DNA of 64,000 nucleotides from Prorocentrum cordatum (GCA_963575745.1 CAUYUJ010001454.1:33501-97500); one strand, 5' to 3'. Positions 30,234 to 43,393 are shown, counted from the first letter of the stretch. Notes: generated by a model from the letters alone, not told the origin. Translations and numbers: made by a program.

Positions 30234-33229
30234 CTGGCTCTAGCCCTTAGGCTTGGGCGCACGCGCCCTGTGTAGCCTGACCAAACACCAAACTCGAGCT
30301 GTAGAGAAGCTACAGAGCTGATGCTTACAGAAACCGATTCAGAATCATCAGGCGCGTTCGTCAGTTGCATCTAGAGGTCTGAACTCGGTCTGCTACTCGA
30401 GCTAGGTCCACGAAACTATTTGCATTATTCGAGTCATCTTGACAGGTGCTGTCGGTTTTCTGTGATTAACTCGGGCTGTAGAAGAGCTACAGAGCTGGTA
30501 CTCACAGAAACCGATTCATAATCATCAGTCGCGTCTGTATCTTGCACCCAGAGGTCTGAACTCGGTCTACTACTCGAGCTAGGTTCGCGAACCTATTCGT
30601 ATTCCACAAAATTTCTTGACGGATGCTGTCTGTTTCTGGACTTAACTCGAGCTGTAGAGACGCTACAGAGCTAAGACTTACAGAGACCGATTCAGAATCA
30701 TCATGCGCGTTCGTCTGTTGTATCGAGAGGTCTGAACTCGGTCTGCTACTCGAGCTAGGTCCACGAAGCTATTTCTATTATTCGAGTCATCTTGACAGGT
30801 GCTGTCGGTTCTCTGTGATTCACTCGGGCTGTAGGAGAGCTACAGAGCTGGTACTAACAGAAACCGATTCAGAATCATCAGACGCGTCTGTATCTTGCAT
30901 CTAGAGGACTGAACTCGGTGTACTACTCGAGCTAGGTCCGCGAAGCTATTCGTATTCTACAAAATTTCTCGACGGACGCTGTCGGTTTTCTGGACTTAAC
31001 TCGAGCTCTAGGAGAGCTACAGGGCAGATGCGCATACGTAACCGAGTCAGAATAGAGGTCTGAACTTGGTCTGCTACTCGAGCTAGGTCTGCGAAACTAT
31101 TCGTATCCTTCGAGTCATCTTGACAGGTGGTGTCGGTTTCTGTACATAACGTGGGCTGTAGAAACTCTTCAAAGCTGATACTCACAGAAACCGATTGCGA
31201 ATGATCAGGCGCGCTTGTCTATTGCACCCGGAGCGCTCGACTTGGTCTGCTGCTCCAGCCAGGCCCGCGTAGCTATCAGCGCTCGGGCTGAAACAAATAT
31301 TCGTTCCCTACTAATTCTTAGAACACAATATATGGAAAGGAAGCTCTACGAGTCTCCCGGCGGTAAGAAAGGTTGATGTTTTACCGCCGGCGCCCAGTTG
31401 ATCGACCTGGCCAGAAAGGACAATGTGGTAACTTTGGGTCGGTTTTGCGAAGATTTGAAAGATATTTAACCATTCGTTTTGAGAAAGCAGATTTTTGCGC
31501 TAAGCATGCGCATATAATCTTTGTTCTCAGAACAGCTCAGCTCTCCCGAGGACGTTTTACTATGGGTTCACTTCCGGGAACCGACCTCGTATTGACATCG
31601 AAAATCACAAAAATGCAGACTTTAAGAAAATCTTCTCCGAAGCTCTCTGCTTCGATTCTGAGCACTCTGGTGCGTGCAAGGAGCTCTACGAGGTTCCCGG
31701 CGGTGACCAGGTTGACGGTTTACCGCCGGCGCCAGTTCCGGGGCGCTGGAGAGCTAGTTGGCAAGAAAAATCTCGACGGACCTTTTGCTGACTTTTGCTC
31801 GGTTGAAAATTTTCTTCTCGAAATTCAACCATACAGAGTTCTAGTAGCTTTTCTCATGATATTCGATATCATTCCCGCTCGCCATCTTTATCTCAGGTCG
31901 ATCGGGTAGATATTACTTCCAAAAAGCACGCCGGCCGGATCGGCCGTTTCGGGTCATCTTGACACGCGGTGACGGTTTTCTGTACATAACTCGAGCTCTA
32001 GGACAGCTGCAGAGCTGATACTTACAGAAACCGATTCAGAAACATCAGGCGCGTTCGTCTGTTGCATCTAGAGGTCTGAACTCGGTCTTCTGCTCGAGCT
32101 AGGTCCACGAAGCTATTCGTATTGTTCGAGTCGTCTTGAGAGGTGCTGTCGGTTTTCTGTACTTAACTCGGGCTGTAGGGAGGCTACAGGGCTGGTAATT
32201 ACAGAAACCGATTTGGAGGCATCAGGCGCGTCCGCCTGTCGCATGCAGAGGTCTGAAATCGGTCTGCTACTCGAGCTAGGTTCGCAAAGCTATTCCTATT
32301 GCTCGAGTCATCTCCTCAGGGACTGTCGGTTTTCTGTACTTAACTCGAGCTCTAGGGGAGCTACAGAGCTGATGCGCACAGAAACCGATGCAGAATAATC
32401 AGGCGCGTTTGTCTGTTGCATCCAGAGGTCTGAACTCGGTCTACTACTCTAGCTAGGTTCGCAAAACTGTTCGTATCGTTCGAGTCATCTTGAGAGGTGG
32501 TGTCCGTTATCGCACGTAACTCGGGCTGTAGGAGAGCTAGAGAGCTCGTGCGCACAGAAACTGGTTCGGAATCATCAGGCCCATTCGTCTGTTGCATCTA
32601 GAGGTCTGAACTGGGTCTGCTACTCCGGCTAGGCCCGCAAAGCTATTTGTATTATTCGAGTCATCTTGACAGATGTTGTCCATTTTCTGTATTGAGTTCG
32701 GGCTGTAGGAGAGCTACAGGGCTTGTATGCACAGAGACCGATCCAGAAGCATTCGGAGCGTCGTCTGTTGCATCGAGAGGTCTGAACTCGCTCTGCTACC
32801 CGAGCTAGGTTCACAAAACTATTCGTATTCGACCGATACTTTATCCAACTGATGGTGAATTTCTTCACTGAACTCTTCGGCCGAAAAATCAGAAGGACAT
32901 CATGAGGCGCGAAGCATCTAGACGCTTGGCTTGGGTCTGGTATGAGCGCAGACGCCAAACACATATTCGTACTCTGCTATTTTCTTCCGAATGGTTTTTT
33001 CTACACGCTGCAGATGAGCTATAGAACTGTTCAGCGCAGCAGTGGGATATCACTAGACGCCTGAGATCAGTCTGCTACCAGCGCTCGGGCTGGACAGCTA
33101 TTCGTTCTCTGCTTATTCTTTTGGACATAATATATGGTCAGGAAGCTCTACGAGTCCCCCGGCGGTAAGAAAGGTTGACGGTTTACCGCCGGTGAGAAGG
33201 GTTGACGGTTTACCGCCGGCGCCCAGTTC

Positions 33230-33372
33230 CCGGATAGCCTCTTGGGCTAGATAGGGTTGTCAGAAGAGAAGCCGGCGGGTGCGCGTGCGTCGCCGCACTC
33301 CCGCGCTCACCGCTCCACGATCCCTTCTGTGACTTCCCGCGGCTCGCAGCGTGTCCTGGAGCGCCTGTAGCT
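33230..33372. other. Unassigned insert between hairpin arms
   Basis: About 140 GC-rich bp separate the inner hairpin from its outer right arm (AGCTCGTAGAGCTTCCC). The spacing in undisturbed copies is only a few to 40 bases. The insert has no ORF, no terminal repeats and no clear target duplication. Confidence 0.5.
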
Positions 33373-34700
33373 CGTAGAGCTTCCCTTAGCTAGTTGCTGG
33401 AAGCTTAAGAGTAATTCCGGGGCGCTGGAGAGCTAGTTGGCAAGGAAAATCTCGACTGACCTTTGGGTGACTTTTGGTCGGTTGAAAATTTCGTTCTACA
33501 AATTGAACCATTCGTTTGAGCTCTAGTATTTTTCCATTATATTCGATCTTATTCCCGCTCGTCGTCTTGATATCAGCTCGATCGGGTATCTTTTACTGCC
33601 AAAAAGCACACGGGCGGGATCGGCTGTTTCGAGTCATCTCGACAGACGTTGTTGGTTTTTTTGTACTTAATTCAAGCTGTAGAGAAGCTACAGAGCTGAT
33701 ACTTACAGAAACCGATTTCGAATCATCAGGCGCCTTTGTCAGTTGCATCTAGAGGTCTGAACTCGGTCTGCTACTCGAGCTAGGTCCACGAAACTATTTG
33801 TATTATTCGAGTCATCTTGACAGATGCTGTCGGTTTTCTGTGATTAACTCGGGCTGTAGGAGAGCTACAGTGCTGGTTCTCACAGAAAATGATTCAGAAT
33901 CATCAGTGTCGTCTGTATCTTGCATCTAGAGGTCTGGACTCGGTGAACTACTCGAGCTAGGTCCGCGAAACTATTCGTATTCTACAAATTTCTTGACGGA
34001 TGCTGTCGGTTTTCTGGACTTAACGAGGTGTAGCAGAGCTACAGGGCTGATGCGCATGCGTAACCGAGTCAGAATAATCATGCGCGTTCGTCTGTTGTAT
34101 CCAGAGGTCTGAACTTGGTCTGCTACTCGAGCTAGGTCTGGGAAGCTATTCGTATCCTTCGAGTCATCTTGACAGGTGCTGTCGGTTTTCTGTACATAAC
34201 TCGGGATGTAGAAATTTTTCAGAGCTGATACTCACAGAAACCGATTGCGAATGATCAGGCGCGCTTGTCTATTGCATCCAGAGCTCTTGACTTGGTCTGC
34301 TGCTCAAGCCAGGTCCGCGTAGCTATAAGCGCTCGGGCTGAAAACAATATTCGTTCCCTACTAATTCTTAGAACACAATATATGGAAAGGAAGCTCTACG
34401 AGTCCCCCGGCGGTAAGAAAGGTTGACGGCTTACCGCCGGCGCCCAGTTCCAATACGTTCCCGTGGAACGTGTTCCAGAGGCCTCGCGAAGCACCCCAGA
34501 CAGCGAGCCCCCACGCGTGCAGGCACGCGTGAAGGCGTCGCTGTTTTCCGGAGAGCTCTCTGAGAGCTAGAGGGTTTTAGATTTAGAAGCCGGACGGTGG
34601 TGGTGCCTGCCAGCAGCCCATCTTCGCCGCTCCAGAATCCTCGCAGCAACTCGTTTGACCCGGCAGCGGGTCCGGGGGCGTTTCCGGCAGGCTTCCACGC

Positions 34701-34722
34701 GTGCCTGCACGCGTGCAGGCAC
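34701..34722. repeat. Perfect 22-bp palindrome
   Basis: It reads GTGCCTGCAC followed by GC-rich centre and the exact reverse complement. A matching but diverged 26-bp palindrome is at 34980-35005. The changed bases in the arms are matched on both sides. Confidence 0.9.
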
Positions 34723-34979
34723 ACATGGAAGCGTGCCTGGCAGCGCTTCGGAAGCACTTCAGGAGAGTGCCCCAAAGCTCTCCAGGAAAGATTTCCCGTC
34801 CCCGAGGGTCTCTTCGCTCCCCGGGTTTTTCCCGGAGAGCTCTCTGAGAGCTAGAGGGGTTTAGATTCGAAGCCAGACGTTGGTGGTGCCCGCCAGCAGC
34901 CCATCTTCGCCGCTCCACGATCCTCGCAGCAACTCGCCCGTGCCGGCAGCAGGTCCGGGGGCGATTCCGGCGCGCGTCC

Positions 34980-35005
34980 GCGTGCCTGCGCGCGCGCAGG
35001 CACGC
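34980..35005. repeat. Perfect 26-bp palindrome
   Basis: The arms start GCGTGCCTGCGCG. It is the counterpart of 34701-34722 in the second ~286-bp unit. An A/T pair in the first copy is G/C here on both sides, so the symmetry is kept. Confidence 0.9.
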
Positions 35006-35567
35006 ATGGGGGCGTGCCTGCAGCGCTTTCGAAGGGCTTCAGGGGAGCCCCCGAGAGCTCTCCAGGAAAAAATTCTCGTCCCCGAGGGTCTCTTCGCTCT
35101 CCGGGTTCTGGACGCTAGCAAGTAACTCGTAGAGCTTCCCCTAGCTAGTTGCTGGAAGCTTAAGAGTAATTCCGGGGCGCCGGAGAGCTAGTTGGCAAGG
35201 GAAATCTCGACGGACCTTTTGCTGACTTTTTTCGGTTGAAAACTTTGTCTCGAAATTCAACAATTCGTTTGAGCTCTAGTATTTTTTCTCGTGATATTCG
35301 ATCTTATTCCCGCTCGCCGTCTTAATCTCAGCTCGATCGGGTAGATATTACTGCCAAAAAGCACGCTGGCAGGATCGGCCGTTTGGGGTCATCTTGACAT
35401 GCGTTGTCGGTTTTTTGTATTTAACTCGAGCTGTAGGAGAGCTACAGAGCTGATGCTCACAGAAACCGATCCAGAATCATCAGGCGCGTTCGTCTGTTGC
35501 ATCCAGAGGTCTGAACTCGGTCTGGTACCCGAGCTAGGTCCGCGAAAGTATTCGTACTGTTCGAAAG

Positions 35568-38500
35568 TATTCTCATCAGGAAAGATGGATAGGTATAAAA
35601 TGTGATGCATCTCAAGCTTCGATAAGATAATCAGTCCGTCACAAATTCTTTATAACCTTGAACAGTCCACTTGAAATAGTGCCACCAATACGGCTCACCT
35701 TCCTGTGCAAACCAGAAGTCCCACGGCACAAATCCGTGGCTCATACTGCCGTGTGTACACCGTGTGATCTGTGCTCTTTTCCTCCGGTTCTTGTCAGACG
35801 CGATAAGGCAATCACGATGGTACGTCCATTCACCAAGACCATGCAACATGGCAGCCCGCGATATGGAATACGCAACCCCCTCACAGTAGATCCCACTTTC
35901 ATGTGTGTCGCTCGGGCTCTCCTGATACTCCTGCCGCGCGGCCCTCGGAGGCCTCTCCCCACCCACCTCCACCCCAAGGCTGGGTGTCCCACCCACTTCG
36001 ACGCGCAACCTCCTCCCCTGCGCTCTCTGCACCGCTCTCTGAATTAGATTTCTTCTATTTGGCGCCTCCTCCTCCTGGTTCGAAGTGCACGGCCGATCTG
36101 ATGGTCTATGCCGACATCTTGGCATAGCATACTGCGCCACATCCATGGCCCAGCCCAATTTTTTTTTGTTTTTTTCACGAACCTCTGAACAACTGTCTGA
36201 ACACCTGCTTCATAGAATTTCCTCCTTCCCAACAACAGTCGTGATTTTGTGTGCACGGCCCACTCCTCCTCCTTCTTCTTTCTCCTTCCCGTGAATATCG
36301 CCAACAGCCTGCCCTCCCGCGCGTGTAGCTTTTATACCGTGAACCTGTCCAGTGCCCTTCCGCGCGCATACAAAACAATACTCTGTACACAGCTAATATA
36401 TACCTCAAACATCGATCCCTGTAGGGAATACTTCTTCTACATCTGTAGTAAGCAGCATCGTGATACAAGGCTTCTTGAGGCTGTCCATCAGATCGTAGAG
36501 TTCCGTCCACTCATTATGTATCATAGCCCCCAGTGCTGACATTTTTTTCCCGCGGCAATCTAGCCTCCTGCAATAATCGTTCATCGTGCTGAGTCTGTGG
36601 CTCCAGCAACGCCACCTCCGCCACCGAAAACTGCACGCGTATACTTTCACTATCAACATCAGAGCGCCACGGGGCGCCACAAGCAAGGTACATGAGTGAT
36701 GATGGTTTCCAGCTCAAGCCTGCCCGAACCAATGGGAACGTAAGATCTTTCATCATACAAGTGGGTTCTTCCTTTGTTTTTGCAAAGATGTACATGTTAT
36801 CGGCCCACAGTGCATGTGAGATCTGTCTGTGTTTACCTAGGATCGGCGTTTCAAGTTCATAACCCATACCCTTGCTCCTCCATTTCTTCACCACCCTGTC
36901 CCAGAGATAGACAGAGACGGCCTTGAACAAGAAGGGGCTCTCGACCCCCCCAGTACGTATTGAACGATCCCACGATATCCAGTCCTCCCACACGATGCCC
37001 TCCCACGTCATTCTACACACGTTACCTTCTAGAGGTTCCAGCATTGCAATGGTCAGCGCCGGTGGGAATTCTAAATGCACCAAGGCATCTCGTGCGATGG
37101 CAATCGTGACATGATCAAAACACTGCAGCACATCGGCAGATCCCAGATACAAAGCGTCACCTTTCCCCGACATTGATGCATGCTGTGCGATTCGTTTGAT
37201 GGCAGCTGCTATCTCATACGGCCGACGACCTTTTGCAAAACCGTAAATTCCCACACTGGTATCCAGACTAGCTAGATGCTGTTCGGCCAGGATAGTAAGA
37301 CACAGGCTGTAGCATTTGGACATAAGTGGTATGAGTCAAATCTTACGGGTATCCGCTAGATTCTTAGTTTGGGAATTCTTAGGGATAAGTGTGACCAAGA
37401 ATCTTTTCCAAGAGCCAGGCGCACAATACTTACGACCTGCGATTGCCTGGAACAGCCGTTGCACCTGTCTCACCGCTGCCCAAGGTAGGAGGCGCAACAT
37501 CTCAGGATAAATCTTGTCGCGCGAGGCCGCGCCACCACTACGCAAGCGTGAAAGGGCCTGCGGCACAAGACTGAGCGTGATCTTGATTCTCTCCGCCTCC
37601 CCCATCCCGTGGAAACAATCCTGGATCACCTCATAATTATTCCTTCTGGCCGTGTCATCCTGGACGGTTTTCTTTTTCCAAATTTCCCCCACCCCTCTTT
37701 CCGTTCTTCCGAATCTTCAGAAATGCGTGTATCCCCGTTCTCGTCCTGGACTTCCAAGATCTCCGTATGGTTACGTACATTGCGTTGTCTGATACACTGC
37801 GCATGTTTGACGAGCTCAGCATGATACCTGCGTTTGTGTGGCCGATAAATCTTCCGAATCGTCATGCGCTCCTCCCACTTGGCCTCCCTCCTCAACCTCC
37901 TCATCTCCTTCTCAAGACTCCACAGAATCTCAGGCTTCCTTGGCCTTGACAGCCCTCTGCCTGTGCTGTGTGGTACGCCAGTGGCGGCCTGCGCAATGAT
38001 CTGGTTGATCTGGTCGCCTGGATGTCCACTGGCCGCCTCCCCCTCCACCTCTTCCTCCTCGCGCGTGCCGCCCTCCTCCTCCTCAGTAATGTCCTCAGGC
38101 ATGCTCTCCGCATCGCTATCCTCCACCACCTCCTCCTCCCTCGACACGCTCTCACTTTCCACTTCCATGTCGCACTGTCTCGCAGACTCGAATCTGCAGT
38201 CTACTCCTTCTTCAAACGTGACAGGCTCCATGCCGAGGTCGACAGCCCGACGGTGCTCCTGCTCATTCAGCGGTTTCCAGTTACGCATCGTCCCAATTCG
38301 ATTCGATTTTGGCTTCTTCCTACGTTGTCTGGGACCTATATCGATCGAGGCCGGCACAAGAGCATGATCACTGTAGTTCGAGCTGGAGCACCCTGGCAAC
38401 TGCACCCAATGAGTTGTGATATCTTTGCAGTCCGCCCTGCACGGATGTCCTATGTAATCTAGCACTTTCGGAGCCCCTGTCCCCGCGGGTCTCCACGTCG

Positions 38501-38955
38501 GCTGACGCTCGTGAAACGTATTAACAAGCTTGATGCTCCACGTGGCACAGAACTCCATTAGATCCGTCCTCATCACTTCTCTCCTCTGATTCCTCCTCCT
38601 TTTGGCTCTCCCCGCTCTTTCTCTTTCTCCTCCTCAACTCCTTCACCCGTGATCTGCTTACCCTCCCATGTGACATTCTGAGCGGCCTCCGCATTTGCGT
38701 CAACCAGCAACATGGTTGCCCTCCGCCTGGCAGGATACGTCCTCCAATAGTTTTGCAACGCCTCCGAGACCTCCTCCAGTGTTTGTTTAAACTCCGTGTT
38801 CTCCTCATCCTCTGCCAGGCCCGAGTCCGCATACGGTAAATACAAGCTTATAACGGCAGCGCAAGTGAAACATGCAATGACGAACCGCCTCCCTTTCACT
38901 GTCTTGCGTTGGGGTTCTCTCCAAGCTCTCCAGTACCATAACGTAGGGGCCAACA
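35568..38955 (-). pseudogene. LINE ORF2 copy on minus strand (left arm of inverted pair): EN and RT, no RNase H
   Basis: Read on the minus strand from 38955. The endonuclease part has LYLPYAD, LLVDANAEA and YSDHALV (38953-37900, broken by a frameshift near 38576). It is followed by a long Glu-rich insertion. The RT in two frames has LIPKNS (37336-37692), then GSADVLQCFDHV, RTGGVESPFLF and HALWADN (36514-37323; GAT of WADN at 36799-36801). Post-RT pieces reach 35631. The copy ends abruptly at about 35568, before the RNase H region, at the junction with satellite DNA, where a short repeat of CGAAAGTATTC flanks the boundary. It is about 95% identical to the plus-strand copy at 38940-43850 by eye. 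Confidence 0.8.
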
Positions 38956-41505
38956 GGGGGAGGAATCAGAGGATGGAAATGATGAGGACGGATCTAATGG
39001 AGTTCTGTGCCACGTGGAGCATCAAGCTTGCTAATGCGTTTCACGAGCGTCAGCCGACGTGGAGGCCCGCGGGGACAGGGGCTCCGACAGTGCTAGATTA
39101 CATAGGATATCCGTGCAGGGCGGACTGTAAAGATATCACAACTCATTGGGTGCAGTTGCCAGGGTGCTCCAGCTCGAGCTACAGTGATCATGCTCTTGTG
39201 TTGGCCTCGATCGATATAGGCCCCAGACAACGTCGGAAGAAGCCGACATCGAGTCGACTTGGGGCGATGTGTAACTGGAAACCGCTGAGTAAGCAGGGGT
39301 ACCGTCGGACTGTTGACCTCGGCATGGAGCCTGTCACGTTTGAAGCAGGAGTAGATTGCAGGTTCGAGTCTGCGAGACAGTGTAGCATGGAAGTGGAAAG
39401 TGAGCGGGTCGCAGGAGGAGGAGGTGGAGGAGGATAGCGATGCGGAGAGCATGCCTGAGGACATTACTGAGGAGGAGGAGGGCGGCACGCGTGAGGAGGA
39501 AGAGGTGGGGGAGGAGGCGGCCAGTGGACATCCAGGCGACCAGATCAACCAGATCATTGTGCAGGCCGCCACTAGCGTACCACGCAGCACAGGCAGAGGG
39601 CTGTCAAGGCCAAGGGAGCCTGAGATTCTGTGGAGTCCTGAGGAGGAGATGAGGAGGTTGAGGAGGGAGGCCAAGTGGGAGGAGCGCAAGACGATTCGGA
39701 AGATGTATCGGCCACGCAAACGCAGGTATCATGCTGAGCTGGTCAAACATGCGCATTGTATCAGAAGGTGCAGTGTACGCAGCCGTACGGAGATCTTGGA
39801 ATTCCAGGAGGAGAACGGGGATACACGCATTTCTGAAAATTGGGAAGAATTGAAAGATGAGTCGGGGAATTTTGGAAAGAAAACCGTCCAGGATGACACG
39901 GCCAGAAGGAATAATTATGAGGTGATCCAGGATTGTTACCACGGGATGGGGGAGGCGGAGAGAATCAAGATCACGCTCAGTCTTGTGCTGCAGGCCCTTT
40001 CACGCTTGCGTAGTGGTGGCGCGGCCTCGCACGACAATATTTCTCTTGAGATGTTGCGCCTCCTACCTTGCGCAGCGGTGAGACTGGTGCAACGGCTGTT
40101 CCAGGCAATCGCAGATCGTAAGTATTGTGCGCCTGGCTCTTGGAAAAGATTCTTGGTCACACTTATCCCTAGGAATTCCCAAACTAAGAATCTAGCGGAT
40201 GCCCGTGAGATTTGTCTCATACCACTTATGTCCACATGGTACAGCCTGTGTCTTGCTATCATGGCCGAACAGCATCTAGCTAGTCTGGATACCAGTGTTG
40301 GAGTTTACGGTTTCGCAAAAGGTCGTTGGCCGTGCGAGATAGCAGCTGCCATCAAACGAATCACACAGCATGCATCATTGTGGGGGCAAGGTGACGCTTT
40401 GTATCTGGGATCTGCCGATGTGCTGCAGTGTTCTGATCATGTCACGATTGCCATCGCACGAGATGCCTTGTTGTATGTAGGATTCCCACCGGCGCTGATC
40501 ATTGCAATGCTGGAACCTCTAGAAGGTAACGTGTGTAGAATGACGTGGGAGGGCATCGTGTGGGAGGACTGGATATCGTGGGATCGTTCAATACGTACTG
40601 GGGGGTTCGAGAGTCCCTTCTTGTTCAAGGCCGTCTCTGTCTATCTCTGGGACAGGGTGGTGAAGGAATGGAGGAGCAATGGTATGGGTTATGAACTTGA
40701 AACGCCGATCCTAGGTAAACGCAAACAGATCACACATGCACTGTGGGCCGATAACATGTACATCTTTGCAAAAACAAAGGAGGAACTCACTTGTATAATG
40801 AAATATTTTACGTTGCCATTGGTTCGGGCAGGCTTAAGCTGGAAACCGTCATCACTCATGTACCTTGCTTGTGGCGTCCCGTGGCGCTCTGATGTTGATA
40901 GTGAAAGTATACGTGCGCAGTTTTCGGTGGCGGAGGTGGCGTTGCTGGAGCCACAGACTCAGTACGATGAACGATTATTGCAAGAGGTTAGGTTGCCGCG
41001 GGAAATGATCATGCTAGCACTGGGGGTTATGATACATGATGAGTGGACGGAACACTACGATTTGATGGACAGCCTCAAGAAGGCGGACAGAGTCTGGTTT
41101 CATGATGCTGCTTACTACAGATGTAGAGTATTCCCTGCAGGGGTAGATGTTTAAGGTATATTAGCTGTGTACAGAGTATTGTTTTGTATGCGTTCGAAGG
41201 AAGAACACTGGACAGGTTCACGGTTGAAAAACTACACGCGTGGGAGGGCAGGCTGTTGGCGATATTCGCGGGAAGGAGAAAGAAGAAGGAGGAAGAGTGG
41301 GCCGTGTGCGCAAAATCACGACGTCTGCTGGGAAGGAGCATATTATATGAAGCAGGTTTTCAGACAGTTGTTCAGAGGTTCGTGAAAAAACAGTTGGAGT
41401 GGGCCATGGATGTGGCGCAGTCTGCTATGCCGAGATGTCGGTATAGACCATCAGATCGGCCGTGCACTTCGAACCAGGAGGAGGAGGCGCCAAATAGAAG
41501 AAATC
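38940..41505 (+). pseudogene. LINE ORF2 copy on plus strand (right arm of inverted pair), first part: EN end and RT
   Basis: The copy begins within the endonuclease domain (MMRTDLMEFCATW) and shows YSDHALV. It changes frame near 39415 in the GAG-rich stretch. It continues through a Glu-rich insertion to RT motifs LIPRNS, GSADVLQCSDHV, RTGGFESPFLF and HALWADN (GAT at 40750-40752). The RT frame stops at 41152. Further post-RT pieces (41184-41505) match the left arm until the TIR element interrupts them. DVLQCSDHV has Ser where the left arm has Phe. Confidence 0.8.
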
Positions 41506-41529
41506 GAAAGTGCGCCAGTGGATCTGCCG

Positions 41530-41740
41530 GGATACACTGAAGGGGGGGGGTCCAGAACCCCGCCCCCACCTCCCTCCCTCAAGGGGGGGGGGGGGGTCCG
41601 ACCCCCCCTCCTCCCTGGCCCCCTCCCCCCTCCTTCCCTTGAAGGGGGGTGGGGGGGGGGGGGTCCGGACCCCCCGCCCCCCTCCCCCCCTTGGCGCTGG
41701 AAGGGGGGGGGGGGGGGGGTCGGACCCCCCCCTCGTGCGT
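41530..41740. repeat. Poly-G/poly-C subterminal block, left
   Basis: Runs of 8-15 G alternate with C runs around GGGGTCCGGACCCC-like symmetric cores. A matching block lies at 43140-43380 near the other end of the TIR element. G-quadruplex or hairpin formation is possible on either strand. ORFs in this block are low complexity and not called. Confidence 0.85.
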
Positions 41741-41750
41741 GTAGGGAGTG

Positions 41751-43010
41751 CGGAGTTGGGAGTAGGGAGTAGTGAGTAGTGAGTAGTGAGTTAGTGCGTA
41801 GTGAGTAGTGAGTATTGGGTAGTGAGTAGTAGTGAGTACTGAGTATGAGTAGTGGGTAGTGAGTGGCGAGTAGGGAGTAGGGAGTAGGGAGTGGGGAGTA
41901 GTGAGTAGTGAGTAGTGAGTAGCGAGTAGCGAATAGTGAGTACGGAGTAGGGAGTAGTGAGTAATGAGTACTGGGTAGCGAGTAGTGGGTAGTGAGTAAT
42001 GGGTGGCGAGTAGTGATTAGTGAGTAGTGAGTTGTGGGTGGCGCGTAGTGCGTAGTGAGTAGTGAGTAGTGAGTAGTGAATAGTGAGTAGTGAGTACTCA
42101 GTAGCGATTAGTGAGTAGTGAGTCGTGAATAGTGAGTATTGAGTAGGGAGTACTGAGTAGTACATAGTGCGTAGTGAGTAGTGAGTAGTGAGTAGTGATG
42201 AATAGTGAATAGAAAGTAGTTGGTGGTGGCAGTGGGTAGTGAGTAGTGAGTAGCGAGTAGTGAGTAGTGAGTAGTGAGTAGTGTGTAGTCAGTAGTGAGT
42301 AGTGGGTAGTGATTAGTGAGTAGCGAGTAGGGGGTAGCGAGTAGTGAGTAGTGAGTAGTGAGTAGTGAGTGCTGAGTAGGGAGTAGGGAGTAGGGGGTAG
42401 TGAGCAGTGAGTAGTAAGAAGTGGGTAGCGAATAGTGGGTAGTGAATAGCGATTGGTGAGTAGTGGGTAGTGAGTAGTGGCTAGTGACTAGTGACTAGTG
42501 AGTTGTGACTAGTGACTAGAGACTATGTAGTGACTAGTGAGTAGGGAGTAGTAAGTAGTGAGTAGGGAATAGTGAGTAGCGGGGAGAAAGTAGTGAGTAT
42601 TGAGTAGCGAGTATGGGAGTAGCGAGTAGCGAGTACTGAGTATTGTGTAGCCAGTATTGTGTAGGGCGTAGGGAGTAGCGAGTAGCGAGTAGTGGGTAGT
42701 GAGTAGTGATTTGTGGGCAATGAGTAGTTAGTAGTGATTAGTGAGTAGTGGATAGTGGGTAGTGGGTAAGGAATCGTGATTATTGAGTAGTGACTAGGGA
42801 GTAGTGGGTAGTGCTTAGTGGGTAGTGAGTATTCAGTAGTGGGTAGTGAGGAGTGAGTAGTGAGTAGGGAGGAGGGAGTAGTGAGTAGGGAGTAGTGAGT
42901 AGCGAGTAGTGGGTGGTGGGTAGTGGGTACTGGATAGTGAGTGGTGAGTCGTGAGTATCGAATAGCGAGTAGTGAGTAGAGGGTAGTGAGTCGGGGGCTG
43001 GGGTTAGTGG
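41751..43010 (+). repeat. Degenerate heptamer array (TAGTGAG)n
   Basis: About 1.25 kb is dominated by the 7-bp unit AGTAGTG/TAGTGAG with frequent single-base variants (GTAGGGA, GTAGCGA, ATAGTGA). It lies inside the TIR element. On the other strand it translates into Thr/Tyr/Ser/Leu-rich repeats with no biological meaning. At its right edge the motif drifts to TTAGTGG and TTAGGG-like strings (43005-43070). Confidence 0.9.
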
Positions 43011-43393
43011 TTAGTGGGTAGGGGGCCCCTCGTGACTCCCTTGGGGCTGGGTTTAGTGGTTAGGGTTCGGATTCGGGGTTTGGGTTCGGGTGAGGGCAAG
43101 GGGTAGGGGTGGCGGGGGTCGGGTTCCGGCGTCAGGGGGCGGCGTGGCGAAGGGGGGTGGGGTGGGGGGGGGGGGTTCGGAACCCTCCCCCTCCCCTTTT
43201 GAAAGGGGGGGGGGGGGGGGGGGGAGGGGCACCCGACGACGAAAGGGGGGGAGGGGGGGGGGGGGGACGACGATCGGGAAAGGGCGGGAGGGGGGGGGGG
43301 GCCCGACGACGGATCGGGGAGGGGGGGGGAGGGGGAGGGGGGGGCTTCCTAACCCTCCCCCACTGGGGAGGGGAGATCCAGCGGCGCACCCTC

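Larger units (their letters stand above)
24787..30290 (+). mobile_element. Nearly intact LINE (element 3), inserted in a satellite monomer
   Basis: Satellite sequence stops at GTCGGTT (about 24790) and resumes as AACTCGAGCTGTAG near 30291, missing about ten bases of the monomer. Inside are a 5' region with 15-bp tandem repeats, ORF1 (25002-26498), ORF2 (26499-30233) and a short 3' region ending ACCAAACACCAAACTC. Both ORFs are free of frameshifts. The target site differs from the other copies (satellite, not hairpin) and no clear target duplication is seen. This is the best reference copy of the family here. Confidence 0.87.
34450..35120. repeat. GC-rich insert with ~286-bp duplicated unit and large palindromes
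   Basis: The insert lies between CGCCCAGT of a hairpin and its outer right arm AACTCGTAGAGCTTCCC. It holds two related units starting with TTTAGATT at 34574 and 34860. Each carries CAGCAGCCCATCTTCGCCGCTCC, and each centres on a perfect palindrome of GTGCCTGC...GCAGGCAC type: 22 bp at 34701-34722 and 26 bp at 34980-35005. Several overlapping ORFs exist on both strands, but their composition follows the repeat and none resembles a known family. Confidence 0.75.
30291..35567 (+). repeat. S177 arrays, hairpins and modules, block 7
   Basis: Satellite arrays at 30291-31310, 31950-32830, 33640-34370 and 35380-35560 are separated by hairpins 31357-31390, 31697-31729, 33159-33229 and 34407-34440, leader modules (31736, 33390, 35150) and a companion module (31400-31680). 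The segment 32830-33130 is the same variant terminal module as 11760-12090. At 33159-33229 the right half of the hairpin is duplicated in tandem. Orientation is + throughout. Confidence 0.83.

Noticed and set aside
34430-35125. Protein-coding gene in the GC-rich insert
   Set aside because: Overlapping ORFs on both strands follow the ~286-bp duplication and palindromes, with no motif.
41751-43070. Interstitial telomere (TTTAGGG-like strings at the edge of the heptamer array)
   Set aside because: The unit is TAGTGAG with many variants. Only one or two TTAGGG-like strings occur, so a telomeric origin is not supported.
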